Assembly (NCBI RefSeq): GCF_003287935.1
Contig: NZ_CP030287.1
Span: 4,802,267 to 4,866,266 of the forward strand
Direction: 5' to 3'
Source of the DNA: Streptomyces sp. ICC1
GTDB lineage: Bacteria; Actinomycetota; Actinomycetes; Streptomycetales; Streptomycetaceae
DNA length: 64,000 nt
This document shows, piece by piece, positions 26,050-35,306 of this stretch. Positions within the stretch are counted from its first letter, which is position 1. Every line of letters starts with the position of its first letter. The position numbers were made by a program, and so were the translations under genes. The notes beneath the pieces were generated by a model that worked only from the letters and a program-made list of their open reading frames with translations, made no database searches and had not been told where the DNA came from.

Positions 26050-27381
26050 GTGTCGAACGCAACCGAATTCCAGGCGGGCCTCGACCAGTTCGCGGAGCAG
26101 TTGCGGCGGTTGAAGGAGGAGCGCGGGAACCCCGTCCTGAAGAAGATCGTCACGCGTGCGGACGGCCTGAAGGGCGCCACGCCGCTGTCGACGGCGGCCC
26201 TCAGCGAGGCGTTCAGCGGCAAGCGGCTCCAGCGGATGGACAGCCTGATGTCCCTGGTGCACACCCTGCTGTCCTACGACGAGGACGGCAGACAGCTGGC
26301 CGTCGACCGCAGGGCCCCCGAGATGGAGGCGTGGCGCACGCGCTGGCGCACCCTCGACCAGCTGCGCACGCAGGGCAGACGGACCGGCGCGGCCGCCCCC
26401 GCGGAGCCCCTGGGAAGCCCCGTGAGCCCGCTGGCGGTCCGAGCCCTCGCCGACGTCCTGGACCGGGGCCACGTCGTACCCCTGCCCCCTTTCGAGGGCC
26501 CCGTCGACTCGTACGACGCCTTGGCCTTCTCGCCGGACGGGCGCTACCTGGCTCTGGGCGGCAGCGACGGCGCGGTGTACCTGCGGGATCCCGCCACGGG
26601 GGAGGAGGCGGCCGGGCCCCTCGTCGGGCACCAGGACATCGTCCGGGACCTCGCCTTCTCCGGCGACGGGCGGTGGCTCGCGTCGGTGGCGGAGGACGAG
26701 ACGGTCTGGCTGTGGGACCTGACCTACCGCCATCCCGTCGGGGGACGCCTCCCCGACGGGTCCGGGGCCCGCGACGTGGTGGCGGTCTCCCCGGACGGGA
26801 AGACCGTGGCCGCGGGCGGGCCCAAGGGGCTCGTCCACCTGTGGGACACCGCCAGCCGGGACGGGGTCAGGTCGCTGGAGACCGAATTCAGGTCGGAGGC
26901 GCTGGAGTTCTCGCCCGACGGAGCCCTGCTGGCGGCGAGCGGTTCCAGGGGAGCGCTGCGGCTGTGGTCCACGGCCACCTGGGAGATTGCCGGGGACACG
27001 ATCCTCAATGGATGCTACGACCTGGCCTTCTCGCCCGACGGCACGGTGCTCGCCGCAGCCGGCTCCCCCGGAACCGTGGAGCTGTGGGACCCGCTCGACG
27101 TGCGCTCCGGAAGCCCCGTCCGCAAGGTCGCGTCCACGTCCGCGGAAGCGGTGTACGCCGTGGCGTTCTCGCCCGACGGGCGGCTCGTGGCCGGCGGGGG
27201 CCGGGACGGCAGCGTACGCGTGTGGCACGCGGCCGACGGCCTGCCGCTCACCGACCCCCTGGAGACGCCGCACAACGAGATCTACTCCGTCGCCGTCTCC
27301 CCGGACGGCGGCCTGCTGGCCGCGGTCGGCGACACCGACCTCGTCCAGGTGTGGATCCTGCCCCACGGACAACCGGGCTGA
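26050..27381 (+). CDS. HTH-like domain fused to a WD40 repeat propeller
   Basis: 443 residues from GTG 26050, with GGAGGG 7 nt upstream. Residues 1-75 form an XRE-like helical domain (LDQFAEQLRRLKEERGNPVL, then STAALSEAFSGKRLQRMDSL), the type found at the N-terminus of actinobacterial STAND proteins. From about 155 onward at least seven WD40 blades follow, each with a variant of LAFSPDGRYLALGGSDGAV. The NTPase module that usually links these two parts is absent. Probable cytoplasmic scaffold or regulator; the ligand is unknown. A perfect palindrome sits just upstream. Confidence 0.85.
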   Translation: MSNATEFQAGLDQFAEQLRRLKEERGNPVLKKIVTRADGLKGATPLSTAALSEAFSGKRLQRMDSLMSLVHTLLSYDEDGRQLAVDRRAPEMEAWRTRWRTLDQLRTQGRRTGAAAPAEPLGSPVSPLAVRALADVLDRGHVVPLPPFEGPVDSYDALAFSPDGRYLALGGSDGAVYLRDPATGEEAAGPLVGHQDIVRDLAFSGDGRWLASVAEDETVWLWDLTYRHPVGGRLPDGSGARDVVAVSPDGKTVAAGGPKGLVHLWDTASRDGVRSLETEFRSEALEFSPDGALLAASGSRGALRLWSTATWEIAGDTILNGCYDLAFSPDGTVLAAAGSPGTVELWDPLDVRSGSPVRKVASTSAEAVYAVAFSPDGRLVAGGGRDGSVRVWHAADGLPLTDPLETPHNEIYSVAVSPDGGLLAAVGDTDLVQVWILPHGQPG

Positions 27382-27409
27382 TGCCGGCTGACACCGGGCT
27401 GACGCCCGG

Positions 27410-27799
27410 CTACGCCTGCCCGCGCAGCACTTCGGCCACGTTCGGCGGCCGGTACGACGCCCCCTTGAGGACCTTGCCGTCCGCCCGGAGCTCGGGGCGG
27501 CCGTCCGGGCCGAGCTTGGACATGTTGGCGCGGTGGACCTCGGCGAGGACCGCGTCGAGGTCGATGCCGTGCACCAGCGCGGTCCCGTACGCGATGTAGA
27601 CCACGTCGGCCAGCTCGTGCGCGATGTCCGCGAGGCGGCCGGCCGCGCTCGCCTCGGCGACCTCGGCGACCTCCTCCTCCAGGAGTACCTGGCGGTGTGC
27701 GGCCAGCTCCGGCGCCACGGTGGCCGGATGGGCTCCGACGCCGAGGCCGAAGGCCCGGTGGAACTCCCGGACCATGTCCTGGGGAACGGGTGCGGTCAT
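27410..27799 (-). CDS. MazG-like nucleotide pyrophosphohydrolase-family protein
   Basis: 129 residues from ATG 27799 with GAGGG upstream. It is an all-alpha MazG-type fold with metal-binding acidic motifs: LLEEEVAEVAEA (EExxE) and IAHELADVVYIAYG (ExxD), followed by a Lys-containing tail (MSKLGPDGRPELRADGKVLK). Such small proteins hydrolyse NTPs or related nucleotides to monophosphates and remove non-canonical ones. The frame continues upstream, but only this start has a ribosome site. It converges with the WD40 gene (28 nt apart). Confidence 0.85.
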   Translation of the reverse strand: MTAPVPQDMVREFHRAFGLGVGAHPATVAPELAAHRQVLLEEEVAEVAEASAAGRLADIAHELADVVYIAYGTALVHGIDLDAVLAEVHRANMSKLGPDGRPELRADGKVLKGASYRPPNVAEVLRGQA

Positions 27800-28136
27800 G
27801 CGGATCTGCCCTCTTTCACGGGGTCGGGGGATCGGGAGGTCACGGGGTCTCGGGGCCGCGGGGCCGCGGGGCAACAGCGGCTCCCGGAGCGGCTCTCCCG
27901 TCCCAGGGACAACCGGCCGGGTCGCCCACCCGTGATTGCCCGCGCGCCCCACAGATATTCGCGGCCGACCAGACGATCACCCGCTCGGCAGAAGAATGCC
28001 CGGTCGGCACAAGTGCAACGTCGCCCGCCCCGGCTCGCGCGAGGCCGCGAACAAGCCGGCTTCCCAGCGGCCCACACGGGTGGGCCTGCGGGCTGGCGGG
28101 CACCCCGGGGACCCGACCGGTCAGGGAACCCCACCG
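27800..28136. other. Unassigned stretch
   Basis: 337 bp with no supported gene. It holds the presumed promoter of the leftward MazG-like gene and a short tandem GGGGCCGC motif near 27853. The right end leads into the ATPase remnant. Confidence 0.4.
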
Positions 28137-28325
28137 CACCACGCGTACGTCATCGCGACGACCGCCACCTTCGCCGGCTTCATCACCTACCAGGTCGGCA
28201 CGGTGGTGGCCGCCCGCACCGACCACGCGTCACTGCACGCCATCGCGGTCTTTCCCGTCCTGGCCTCGGACACCGAGGAACTGCGCCGCCTGAGGCGGCG
28301 CACCCGTATGCCCGCGCACACCTGA
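28137..28325 (+). pseudogene. C-terminal remnant of a cation-transporting P-type ATPase
   Basis: About 62 codons, with the membrane stretch IATTATFAGFITYQVGTVVA followed by ARTDHASLHAI. This matches the C-terminal transmembrane block of type II P-type ATPases, where a segment of the form TFAGIVxxQVGTAxAxRT is common. The sequence then becomes unrelated and stops at 28323-28325. There is no start. It may derive from an ATPase similar to the intact one at 32441. Confidence 0.6.
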
Positions 28326-28351
28326 CATGAGCAGGGGGAACACCGGTGCGT

Positions 28352-29227
28352 TCACTCGTGGGCGATCACGGCGACGGGTGCGGCGGCGTGGTGCAGGACC
28401 GCGTGCGCGATCGCCCCGATGTGGGTGCCGTAGGCGGACCGTCGGATGCGCCTGCCGACCACGACGAGCGCGGCACCTTGTGAGGCGTCCACGAGCTGGA
28501 TCCCGGACTGGCCGATGCGCACCTCGGGGGTGACCGCCACCGAGGGGTACTTCTCGCCCCAGGGGCCGATCATCTCGTCCATGGCCGTGGCGAGCCCCTG
28601 ACCGATCTCCTCCTGGACACCGGGATCGAGACCGGGGCCGTAGCCGACGACCGGCGGCGGTGCCCATGCGTGGAGCACCCGCAGGGTGCACCCACGTCGT
28701 GCTGCCTCGTCGAAGGCGAAGGAGAGGAGCGCGTCACAAGGGCGCCCGATGTCCACTCCCGCCACGATCGGGCCGTCGGTACCGGAACCCTCGGCCGGCG
28801 TCGCTCCGTCGTGCGGCGCCCTGACGAGAACAACCGGCTGATCGGCCGCGGCGATGGCACCGGCGCCGATGGAGCCGAGCATGAATCCGGCGATGCTGCC
28901 GAGCCCTCGGGAACCCAGCACCAGAATGTCCGAAGAGGCGGCCGCATGGGCCAGGGCCGTGGCCGGGATTCCCGACAGCCGGCGGGAGGTGATCTCCAGA
29001 TCCGGGTACAGCCGCTTGATGTCCTCGGAGGCCTCGCGCAGCAGTCGCTCCGCCCACTGGCGCTGGATCTCGGTGGTCGCGACGGCGAGAGGGGGGCGCT
29101 CCAGCCACTCCTCCACGTGGACCAGGGCCAGAGGCACCCCTCGGAGGTGGGCTTCGTGCGCGGCCCATCGGGCCGCCGCGACACTTTCGCGCGAGCCGTC
29201 GAGGCCGGCGGTCACAAGGTTGGCCAT
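28352..29227 (-). CDS. Universal stress protein, two UspA domains
   Basis: 291 residues from ATG 29227, preceded by GGGAGA. Domain 1 (1-150) carries the ATP-binding signature G-x2-G-x9-G-S (LGSRGLGSIAGFMLGSIG). Domain 2 (150-291) ends VVVGRRIRRSAYGTHIGAIA and VLHHAAAPVAVIAHE, with a less regular nucleotide loop. Tandem USPs of this size belong to the hypoxia and dormancy response in mycobacteria and streptomycetes. Its upstream region (about 29290-29330) has GGGCC/GGCCC-rich elements resembling the sites found before the other USP operon. Confidence 0.93.
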   Translation of the reverse strand: MANLVTAGLDGSRESVAAARWAAHEAHLRGVPLALVHVEEWLERPPLAVATTEIQRQWAERLLREASEDIKRLYPDLEITSRRLSGIPATALAHAAASSDILVLGSRGLGSIAGFMLGSIGAGAIAAADQPVVLVRAPHDGATPAEGSGTDGPIVAGVDIGRPCDALLSFAFDEAARRGCTLRVLHAWAPPPVVGYGPGLDPGVQEEIGQGLATAMDEMIGPWGEKYPSVAVTPEVRIGQSGIQLVDASQGAALVVVGRRIRRSAYGTHIGAIAHAVLHHAAAPVAVIAHE

Positions 29228-29326
29228 GGAGCCCATCTCCCTCAGTTGACGTGTGAGTTCCATGCTCCGCCCCGGCCACCGCTTCCAAGAGGGGCCGAGG
29301 GGCCCGTTGTGGAGCCGACCGGCCCT

Positions 29327-29774
29327 TACGGGGCGACGTCCGGGGTGAGCGGCGGCCCTTCACCGCCCAGGTCGAGTCGGAAGGGCGGGTACTCGTCCGT
29401 CATGAGCGCCGCGTAGGCGATGACGCGCAGCACCCAGCGGTTGAGCCCGACCACCAGGTCGAACAGGTCGCGCGGGTACGTTCCGGTGAAGGCGAGTACG
29501 GCGACCGGCGCGGCCGTGTGGTGGAGGACGGCGTGGGCGACCGGGCCGAGGTGCGTGCCCGTGGGCGAGCGGCGGATGCGGGCGTCCGATGACGACGAGG
29601 TCCGCGCCCGTGGTGGCCTGGACGAGCTCCCGTCCCGCTGATCCGATGAACGTCTTCTCCTCGAGCCGTACGTCGGGGAACTTCAGCCGCCACGGCATGA
29701 GCATGTCGTCGAGCATCTGGGCGACGGTGCGGTCGACCTCGCGTCGCGTGCGACCGACGGATTGAGGACGGGCG
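29327..29774 (-). pseudogene. Chimeric remnant: USP domain joined to a DUF4389 C-terminus
   Basis: Right part: second-USP-domain sequence ([39 protein letters not shown]). A one-base insertion in a C-run near 29580 shifts the frame, after which it resumes as [20 protein letters not shown] and [14 protein letters not shown]. It then passes without a break into [20 protein letters not shown] and [18 protein letters not shown], the C-terminal signature of DUF4389 membrane proteins, and ends at a TAA (29327-29329). Both parents are incomplete, so this is a deletion fusion with an added frameshift and encodes no normal protein. It directly abuts the CBS-BON gene stop. Confidence 0.75.
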
Positions 29775-30398
29775 TCACCAGGTGATGGGTTGCGCTCCGC
29801 GCTCCGGCGGGATCAGACGGGAGTCGTCCATGCGGGCGGTGAGCTCGTCCACCACGGCGACGACACCGTCCAGTCGTGCGGTGAGGCGCAGGGCGAGGGG
29901 GATCTGGCTCTGCCGTTCCAGCCGGCCTCGGAGGGTCACGACACCGTCCAGGACGTGCACGTCCACCGCCCTGGTGGGCGCCCCGATGCTGTCGGACAGC
30001 ACGTCGTCGCTCACGTGCCGCCGTATCTCGGCATCGGGGCGCAGGAAGACGCGCAGGAGATCGCGCCGGGTGACGATGCCGATGAGACGCTCTTCCTCGT
30101 CGATGACCGGAAGGCGTTCCACGCCCCGTCGTGTCATGAGCTGTCCGGCCTCGGAGACGCTCTCCTGCGCGCGGACCGTGACAGCGGGAGCCGACATGAT
30201 GTCCGCGGCCGTCCGGGCCGTTCGGGCGAGCAGGTCGCTCTCGGAGACGACGCCGACCACACGGTCGTCCTCGTCCACGACGGGCAGTCCGGTGATGTCG
30301 TAGTCGGCGAGGAGCTTGACGATCTCCCTGAACGTCGCCGAACGATCCACCGCGATGACCTCGGCCGTCATCACCTCGCCGACCTGGGTGTGCTTCAC
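29775..30398 (-). CDS. CBS-pair and BON domain protein
   Basis: 207 residues. Two CBS motifs come first (VGEVMTAEVIAVDRSATFRE with GLPVVDEDDRVVGVVSESDL, then ADIMSAPAVTVRAQESVSEA with RLPVIDEEERLIGIVTRRDL). A BON domain follows (DSIGAPTRAVDVHVLDGVVT through ALRLTARLDGVVAVVDELTA). CBS pairs bind adenine nucleotides and BON domains bind membranes or ligands; the combination is a frequent actinobacterial stress protein, and CBS proteins are DosR targets in mycobacteria. The gene is divergent from the USP/ATPase operon across a region with three DevR-like sites. Confidence 0.92.
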   Translation of the reverse strand: MKHTQVGEVMTAEVIAVDRSATFREIVKLLADYDITGLPVVDEDDRVVGVVSESDLLARTARTAADIMSAPAVTVRAQESVSEAGQLMTRRGVERLPVIDEEERLIGIVTRRDLLRVFLRPDAEIRRHVSDDVLSDSIGAPTRAVDVHVLDGVVTLRGRLERQSQIPLALRLTARLDGVVAVVDELTARMDDSRLIPPERGAQPITW

Positions 30399-30491
30399 GA
30401 GCGGACCTCCTGTACGTCGTCATGCGGGGGCGCAGAGGGCTGGCGCGCACCACCCGTACCAGCCACCATCCGCCCCGCCGGCTTCCCTTTC

Positions 30492-30582
30492 GAGGGCCGA
30501 ATGGTCCTGCACGAGGGCCGACCGGGTCCGTCCACGGGGGCCTACGCCGGTTCCGGGAGCGAGGAGGGACCAGTCGGCCCTC
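30492..30582. promoter_or_regulatory. Three DevR/OsdR-like sites between the CBS-BON and USP operons
   Basis: The pattern GGACC-N3-CGGCCCTC occurs at 30567-30582 on the plus strand and, as its reverse complement, at 30492-30507. The two 16-mers differ at only one base, within the spacer. A third copy with a 4-nt spacer, also reverse complement, is at 30513-30529. The half-sites and spacing resemble the DevR/DosR box and its streptomycete OsdR relative. They lie 88-178 bp before the rightward USP start and about 95-185 bp before the leftward CBS-BON start, suitable for joint control. Confidence 0.6.
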
Positions 30583-30669
30583 GTCCTGGCCTCTATGGCC
30601 CTCGCCGTCCACACGTCCGCGATGCCAGCGTGAGAGGAGAAGCACGATGGCCCTCGATCGGGAGAAACC

Positions 30670-31575
30670 ATGGAAGGCAGCATCACCGCCGGTCCGGAAC
30701 TCGGGACGGTCATCGTCGGCGTCGACGGGTCGGATCCCGCACGCGGGGCAGCCCTGTGGGCCGCGGCCGAAGCCGCACGTCGGGGGAAGACCCTGCACAT
30801 CGTCCACGCCGCCGACACGGACAGCAGAGCCTTCTACGCATCGGTGGAAACCATCGAACGGGTCCGCGCAGCGGGCCGCGAACTACTCGATGACACCGCC
30901 GCGGCCGTAGCGGATCTCCATCCCGACCTGCACGTCACCACGGAATTCAGCCGCAGCGCCGCCGTACCCACCCTCCGCCGGGCCGCCGGCCTCCACGGCA
31001 CCGTCGTCGTCGGCAACCGCGGTCTCGGCGGGTTCACCTCGCTGATGCTCGGCTCCGTCGGACTCAAGGCAGCCGCCAGTGCCACCACCCCCTTCGCCGT
31101 GGTGCGGGGTACGGACCCGAGAGTCGAGACGGGCAGCGTTCTGGCCGGCGTCCGCGACGAACACGACCTCGACTGCGTCAGGTACGCCGCGTGCGAAGCA
31201 GAGCTGCGCAAGGCGTCGCTGTGGCTGCTGCACGTCTGGAACCCGCTGCAGTCCGTGGGCAACGTCGTGAGCATCCTCGACGACGTCGAGGAGATCAGCG
31301 TCCGGCACGCACAGCGTCTGACGGCCATGGCCGGCCTGATCCGCGAGGAGTTCCCGGATCTGACCGTGCACGCCGACCTGGAGAAGAGCTTCTCGGTGGC
31401 CGGTGTACTGGCCGAGGCCTCGCAGCACGCGGACCTGCTGGTCGTCGGCGGGAGGCGCTCGCCGGGCTACATCGGCCGCACGCTGGGGCACGCGAACCAC
31501 AGCCTTCTGCACCACGCGCGGTGTCCCGTGCTGCTCATCCCGCGGCACGGCAACGACCAGGGGAGCGAGTCGTGA
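30670..31575 (+). CDS. Universal stress protein, two UspA domains
   Basis: 301 residues from ATG 30670 with GGGAGAAAC upstream. Domain 1 has VIVGVDGSDPARGAALWAAA and the ATP-loop VVGNRGLGGFTSLMLGSVG (G-x2-G-x9-G-S). Domain 2 has VAGVLAEASQHADLLVVGGR and ends LLHHARCPVLLIPRHG. It is the first gene of a tightly coupled operon: the stop overlaps the next USP start by one base (TGATG). Likely regulated by the three DevR-like sites directly upstream. Confidence 0.93.
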   Translation: MEGSITAGPELGTVIVGVDGSDPARGAALWAAAEAARRGKTLHIVHAADTDSRAFYASVETIERVRAAGRELLDDTAAAVADLHPDLHVTTEFSRSAAVPTLRRAAGLHGTVVVGNRGLGGFTSLMLGSVGLKAAASATTPFAVVRGTDPRVETGSVLAGVRDEHDLDCVRYAACEAELRKASLWLLHVWNPLQSVGNVVSILDDVEEISVRHAQRLTAMAGLIREEFPDLTVHADLEKSFSVAGVLAEASQHADLLVVGGRRSPGYIGRTLGHANHSLLHHARCPVLLIPRHGNDQGSES

Positions 31576-32441
31576 TGACGAACATGACAGGCCGTGAGAT
31601 CGTCGTCGGCATCGACCCGGTCAGGGACTGGCACATGGCCCTGGCCTGGGCCGCCGACGAGGCGCACCGCCGGGCGCTCGGACTGGGTCTCGCACTGGCG
31701 GTGCCACCGCAACACGACACCCAGCACGCCGACGGGAGCACGCACCGCATCGACCTGCGCCGGACCGGATCGGAAACCCTCGAAGCAGCCGCCGCGTGGA
31801 CGCGGTCGCGTCACCCGAAACTCGAACTGTCCACCCACCTGCTCGACGGGTTCCCGGCTCCCGTTCTCGGCCGGCTTTCCCTGAAGGCCCCCATGGTGGT
31901 GCTCGGCTCGCGACACCTCAGCCGCACCGAGGAGTTCCTCAGCGCCGGTTCCCTGGTGGTGCCCGTGGTCGCGCAGGCGCACTGCCCGGTCGTGGTCGTC
32001 GGCGATGCGGAGCACGTCAGCCAACTGTCGCCGTACATGGTGGCCGCGGTCGACGGCAGCGAGTCGTCGAAGGCGGCGCTGGCCGTGGCCTTCGAGGAAG
32101 CGAGCGTACGCGGATGCGCCCTGCGGGCGATCTCGGTGTGGCACCAGCCCCTGCTCTCGTTCCAGAACAAGAACGCCGGTCTCCAGGCGCAGCGCCGCAT
32201 GCTGTCCGAGACCGTCGCCGGCTGGTCGGAGAAGTACCCGGACGTCGCGCTCACCCACGAAGTGCTCGCAGGCCACCCGGTCGAGGAGCTGGCGAAGGCA
32301 GCCGAACACGCTCTGGCCCTGGTCCTGGGCCGCCGCGGGAACGGGGGTTACACCGGCATGCGCCTCGGCTCCGTCGTCCACGGACTGCTGCACCGGGCAC
32401 ACTGCCCGGTCATCACGGTCCCCGTCTCGCAAGGGACCTGA
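31575..32441 (+). CDS. Universal stress protein, divergent first domain
   Basis: 288 residues. Domain 2 is regular (YMVAAVDGSESSKAALAVAF, LVLGRRGNGGYTGMRLGSVV, HCPVITVPVSQGT). Domain 1 is recognisable (REIVVGIDPVRDWHMALAWA), but its nucleotide loop is altered to VLGSRHLSRTEEFLSAGSLV, so ATP binding by that half is doubtful. The start overlaps the previous stop (TGATG) and the gene's own stop overlaps the ATPase start the same way, so all three proteins are probably made in fixed ratio. Confidence 0.9.
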   Translation: MTNMTGREIVVGIDPVRDWHMALAWAADEAHRRALGLGLALAVPPQHDTQHADGSTHRIDLRRTGSETLEAAAAWTRSRHPKLELSTHLLDGFPAPVLGRLSLKAPMVVLGSRHLSRTEEFLSAGSLVVPVVAQAHCPVVVVGDAEHVSQLSPYMVAAVDGSESSKAALAVAFEEASVRGCALRAISVWHQPLLSFQNKNAGLQAQRRMLSETVAGWSEKYPDVALTHEVLAGHPVEELAKAAEHALALVLGRRGNGGYTGMRLGSVVHGLLHRAHCPVITVPVSQGT

Positions 32442-35053
32442 TGTCCGCGCCCGCGGCACGCCAGGCACCCGCCACCCCACGGAAGCCCACCGGACTCAGC
32501 GAACGGGAGGCCGAGCGCCGCCTGGCCGAGCACGGCCGCAACGAAATCGCCGCCCAGTCGGCCACACCCCTGTACGCGCGGGTCCTGGCGCAGCTCAAAG
32601 ACCCCCTGATCATGGTCCTGATCGGCGCGATCCTGCTCACGATCGCCATCGGCGACCACGCCGACTCCATCGTCATCGGCCTGGTGATCCTCTTCAACAC
32701 CACCGTCGGCGTGACCCAGGAGATCCGCGCCGACAACGCGGTGGCCGCCCTCTCGGCCATGTCGGCCCCGGGAGCACGCGTACTGAGGGAGGGCGCGCCG
32801 CGCGAGGTCCCGGCCACCGACGTCGTACCCGGTGACGTGCTCCTCCTCGGCGAAGGCGACATCGTCGCCGCCGACGCCGAACTCACCGAGGCATCGGCCC
32901 TCCTCGTCGACGAGTCCATGCTCACCGGCGAGTCCGTCGCGGTGGACAAGGATCCGGGTACGACCCTGAGCGCCGGAACCGTCGTCGTACGGGGGAGAGG
33001 CGTGGCCACCGTTGCGGCGACCGGCGCGGCCAGCGCACTCGGCCGTATCGCCGCCCTCCTCGAAGGCGGACGGGAGCCGACCCCGCTGCAACACCGCCTC
33101 GCCTCCCTCGGACGGATCCTTGCCGCCGCCACCCTCGGACTCTGCCTGGTCGTCTTCGCACTCGGCCTCCTGCAAGGCCTGCCCGTCGGGATCATGGCAG
33201 TGACCGCCATCAGCCTGGCGGTCGCCGCGGTACCGGAATCCCTGCCCGCCGTCGTCACCCTCGCCCTCGCCCTCGGCGCCCGCCGCATGGCCACGCGGCA
33301 CGCGCTCGTACGCCGCCTCCCCGCCGTGGAGACGCTCGGTTCCGTATCGGTCCTCGCCACGGACAAGACCGGCACCCTCACCGAAGGGCGCATGGTGGTC
33401 CAGCAGGTCTGGATGCCCCATGCCACGGCCGACCTCTCCGGCGTCGGCTACGAGCCGGAAGGCGACGTCCTGATCGCCGGCCTGCGCCCGACGCCCGCGG
33501 AAATGGATCCGCTACGCGAACTGCTGACCACGGCGGCGCTCTGCAACGACGCCTCGATCCACCCGCCGACGGGACCCGTCCCGCCCGACGACCGCTGGAC
33601 CCCCATGGGCGATCCCACCGAGGCGGCCCTCCTGACGGCCGCGGCCAAGGCGGGCTGTGCCGGTCAGGCCGACCTCCACGAAAGCCACCCGCGCGCGGAC
33701 GAAGCTCCCTTCGACAGCCTGCGCAAACGCATGACCACCCTGCACACCACGCCCGAGGACCGGGTGCTCGTCTGCCTGAAGGGCGCGCCCGAAGCGATCC
33801 TCGACCCCGCAGTCCTCGCCGACCCCACGGACCTGCTCCACACGGCGGAACAGCAGGCCGCGCTGCTGGCCGCACATGGCTTCCGCGTCCTCGCCGTCGC
33901 TTCCGGTACGCGGGACGACGTCCCCCACCACCCCGCCGACGCCGAGTCCGGCCTCCACCTGCTCGGCCTGGTCGCCATCAGCGACCCGCCCAAAACGGAG
34001 GCCGCAGCCACGATCGCCGCCTGCCGGGCCGCCGGCATCACCCCCATCCTCATCACCGGCGACCACCCCGCCACCGCGCGCGCCGTGGCAACCCAGGTCG
34101 GCCTGCTGTCCGCCGGCAGCTCGCACGAGAATGTGGTCACCGGTGCGGACCTCGCCGCCGGCCGGGTCGCGGACCTCACCACCGTCCGCGTATTCGCGCG
34201 CACGACTCCGCAGCAGAAGCTGGACATCGTGGAAGCCTGGCGCTCCCACGGCGCCGTCACCGCGATGACCGGCGACGGCGTCAACGACGGACCCGCCCTG
34301 CGCCAGGCCGACATCGGCGTCGCGATGGGCGCGCGCGGCACGGAGGTCGCGCGGCAGGCCGCCGACCTCGTGCTCACCAACGACGAACTGTCAACCGTCG
34401 TCGCGGCGGTCGAGGAAGGCCGTCGCGTCTACGACAACATCCGGCGCTTCCTCGTGTACGGCCTGGCCGGCGGAACGGCCGAGATCCTCGTCATGCTCAC
34501 CGGCCCCCTCATCGGCCTCCCCCTGCCCCTGCGGGCCGGACAGATCCTCTGGATCAACCTCCTCACCCACGGCCTCACCGGTGTCGCCATGGGCGCCGAA
34601 CCCGTCTCACCGGGCGCCATGAACAGACCTCCCCGCCCGCCCGGACAGCACATCCTCGGCGCCGGCGCCTGGCAGCGACTCCTCCTGCTCGCCACCGCCG
34701 TCACCGCCTCCTGCCTGGCAGCCGCCCTCACCGCACGCGCCTGGGAACTGCCGTGGCAGAGCGTGCTCTTCCTCGCCCTGCTCGCCGGCCAGCTCGGAGT
34801 GGTACTGGGCCTGCGAGCCCGCCTGCTGACCAAGGAGAACCTCTTCCTCCCCCTCGCGGTCCTCGCCTCCGCACTCCTCGCGGCAGCCGCGCTCTACCTC
34901 CCCGCACTCCGGTCGATCCTGGAGACCGAACCCCTCGACGCGACCGGCATCGGACTGGCGGCAGCCACAGCCCTGATCGGATTCGTCGCAGCCCGCTTCG
35001 TACGGACGGCGTTCCACGCGCAGCCACGGGCGACGGCCATCTCCCACGGCTGA
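32441..35053 (+). CDS. Type II cation-transporting P-type ATPase, CtpF-like
   Basis: 870 residues. An N-terminal cation-ATPase domain (GLSEREAERRLAEHGRNEIA) comes first, then the A-domain with TGESVAVDKD. TM4 is VAAVPESLPAVVTLALALGA, with the ion-site PESL. The phosphorylation motif DKTGTLTEGRM (D308) is followed by the N-domain KGAPEAIL, the hinge TGDGVNDGPALRQADIGVAM and six C-terminal helices. The family pumps Ca2+, Mn2+ or other divalent cations outward. In Mycobacterium tuberculosis the related ctpF gene sits beside a USP gene and belongs to the DosR regulon; gene order here agrees. Translationally coupled to the upstream USP. Confidence 0.93.
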   Translation: MSAPAARQAPATPRKPTGLSEREAERRLAEHGRNEIAAQSATPLYARVLAQLKDPLIMVLIGAILLTIAIGDHADSIVIGLVILFNTTVGVTQEIRADNAVAALSAMSAPGARVLREGAPREVPATDVVPGDVLLLGEGDIVAADAELTEASALLVDESMLTGESVAVDKDPGTTLSAGTVVVRGRGVATVAATGAASALGRIAALLEGGREPTPLQHRLASLGRILAAATLGLCLVVFALGLLQGLPVGIMAVTAISLAVAAVPESLPAVVTLALALGARRMATRHALVRRLPAVETLGSVSVLATDKTGTLTEGRMVVQQVWMPHATADLSGVGYEPEGDVLIAGLRPTPAEMDPLRELLTTAALCNDASIHPPTGPVPPDDRWTPMGDPTEAALLTAAAKAGCAGQADLHESHPRADEAPFDSLRKRMTTLHTTPEDRVLVCLKGAPEAILDPAVLADPTDLLHTAEQQAALLAAHGFRVLAVASGTRDDVPHHPADAESGLHLLGLVAISDPPKTEAAATIAACRAAGITPILITGDHPATARAVATQVGLLSAGSSHENVVTGADLAAGRVADLTTVRVFARTTPQQKLDIVEAWRSHGAVTAMTGDGVNDGPALRQADIGVAMGARGTEVARQAADLVLTNDELSTVVAAVEEGRRVYDNIRRFLVYGLAGGTAEILVMLTGPLIGLPLPLRAGQILWINLLTHGLTGVAMGAEPVSPGAMNRPPRPPGQHILGAGAWQRLLLLATAVTASCLAAALTARAWELPWQSVLFLALLAGQLGVVLGLRARLLTKENLFLPLAVLASALLAAAALYLPALRSILETEPLDATGIGLAAATALIGFVAARFVRTAFHAQPRATAISHG

Positions 35054-35306
35054 GGCGAAACGGCCTTGGCCGGGTGATGCCGCCTTGATGGCCATCCGTG
35101 CTCCGCCGCGTCCTCGGCCGTTCCCGGGAACCGAGCGGGGGCAGCGGCGGGGCGAACGGGCTCGCTCCAGGGGTGCGGTTCTCTGGGCAACCCGCTTGGC
35201 CGGGAGCGCTGTTCCTCCGTACCCCACCGCTGCCCACTTCGCCGCCCCGTGCCCGTGGCGGGTGCGGGGCAGTAGGAGCGCTCTCGGGCCGTCAGGCGGG
35301 GGCGAG

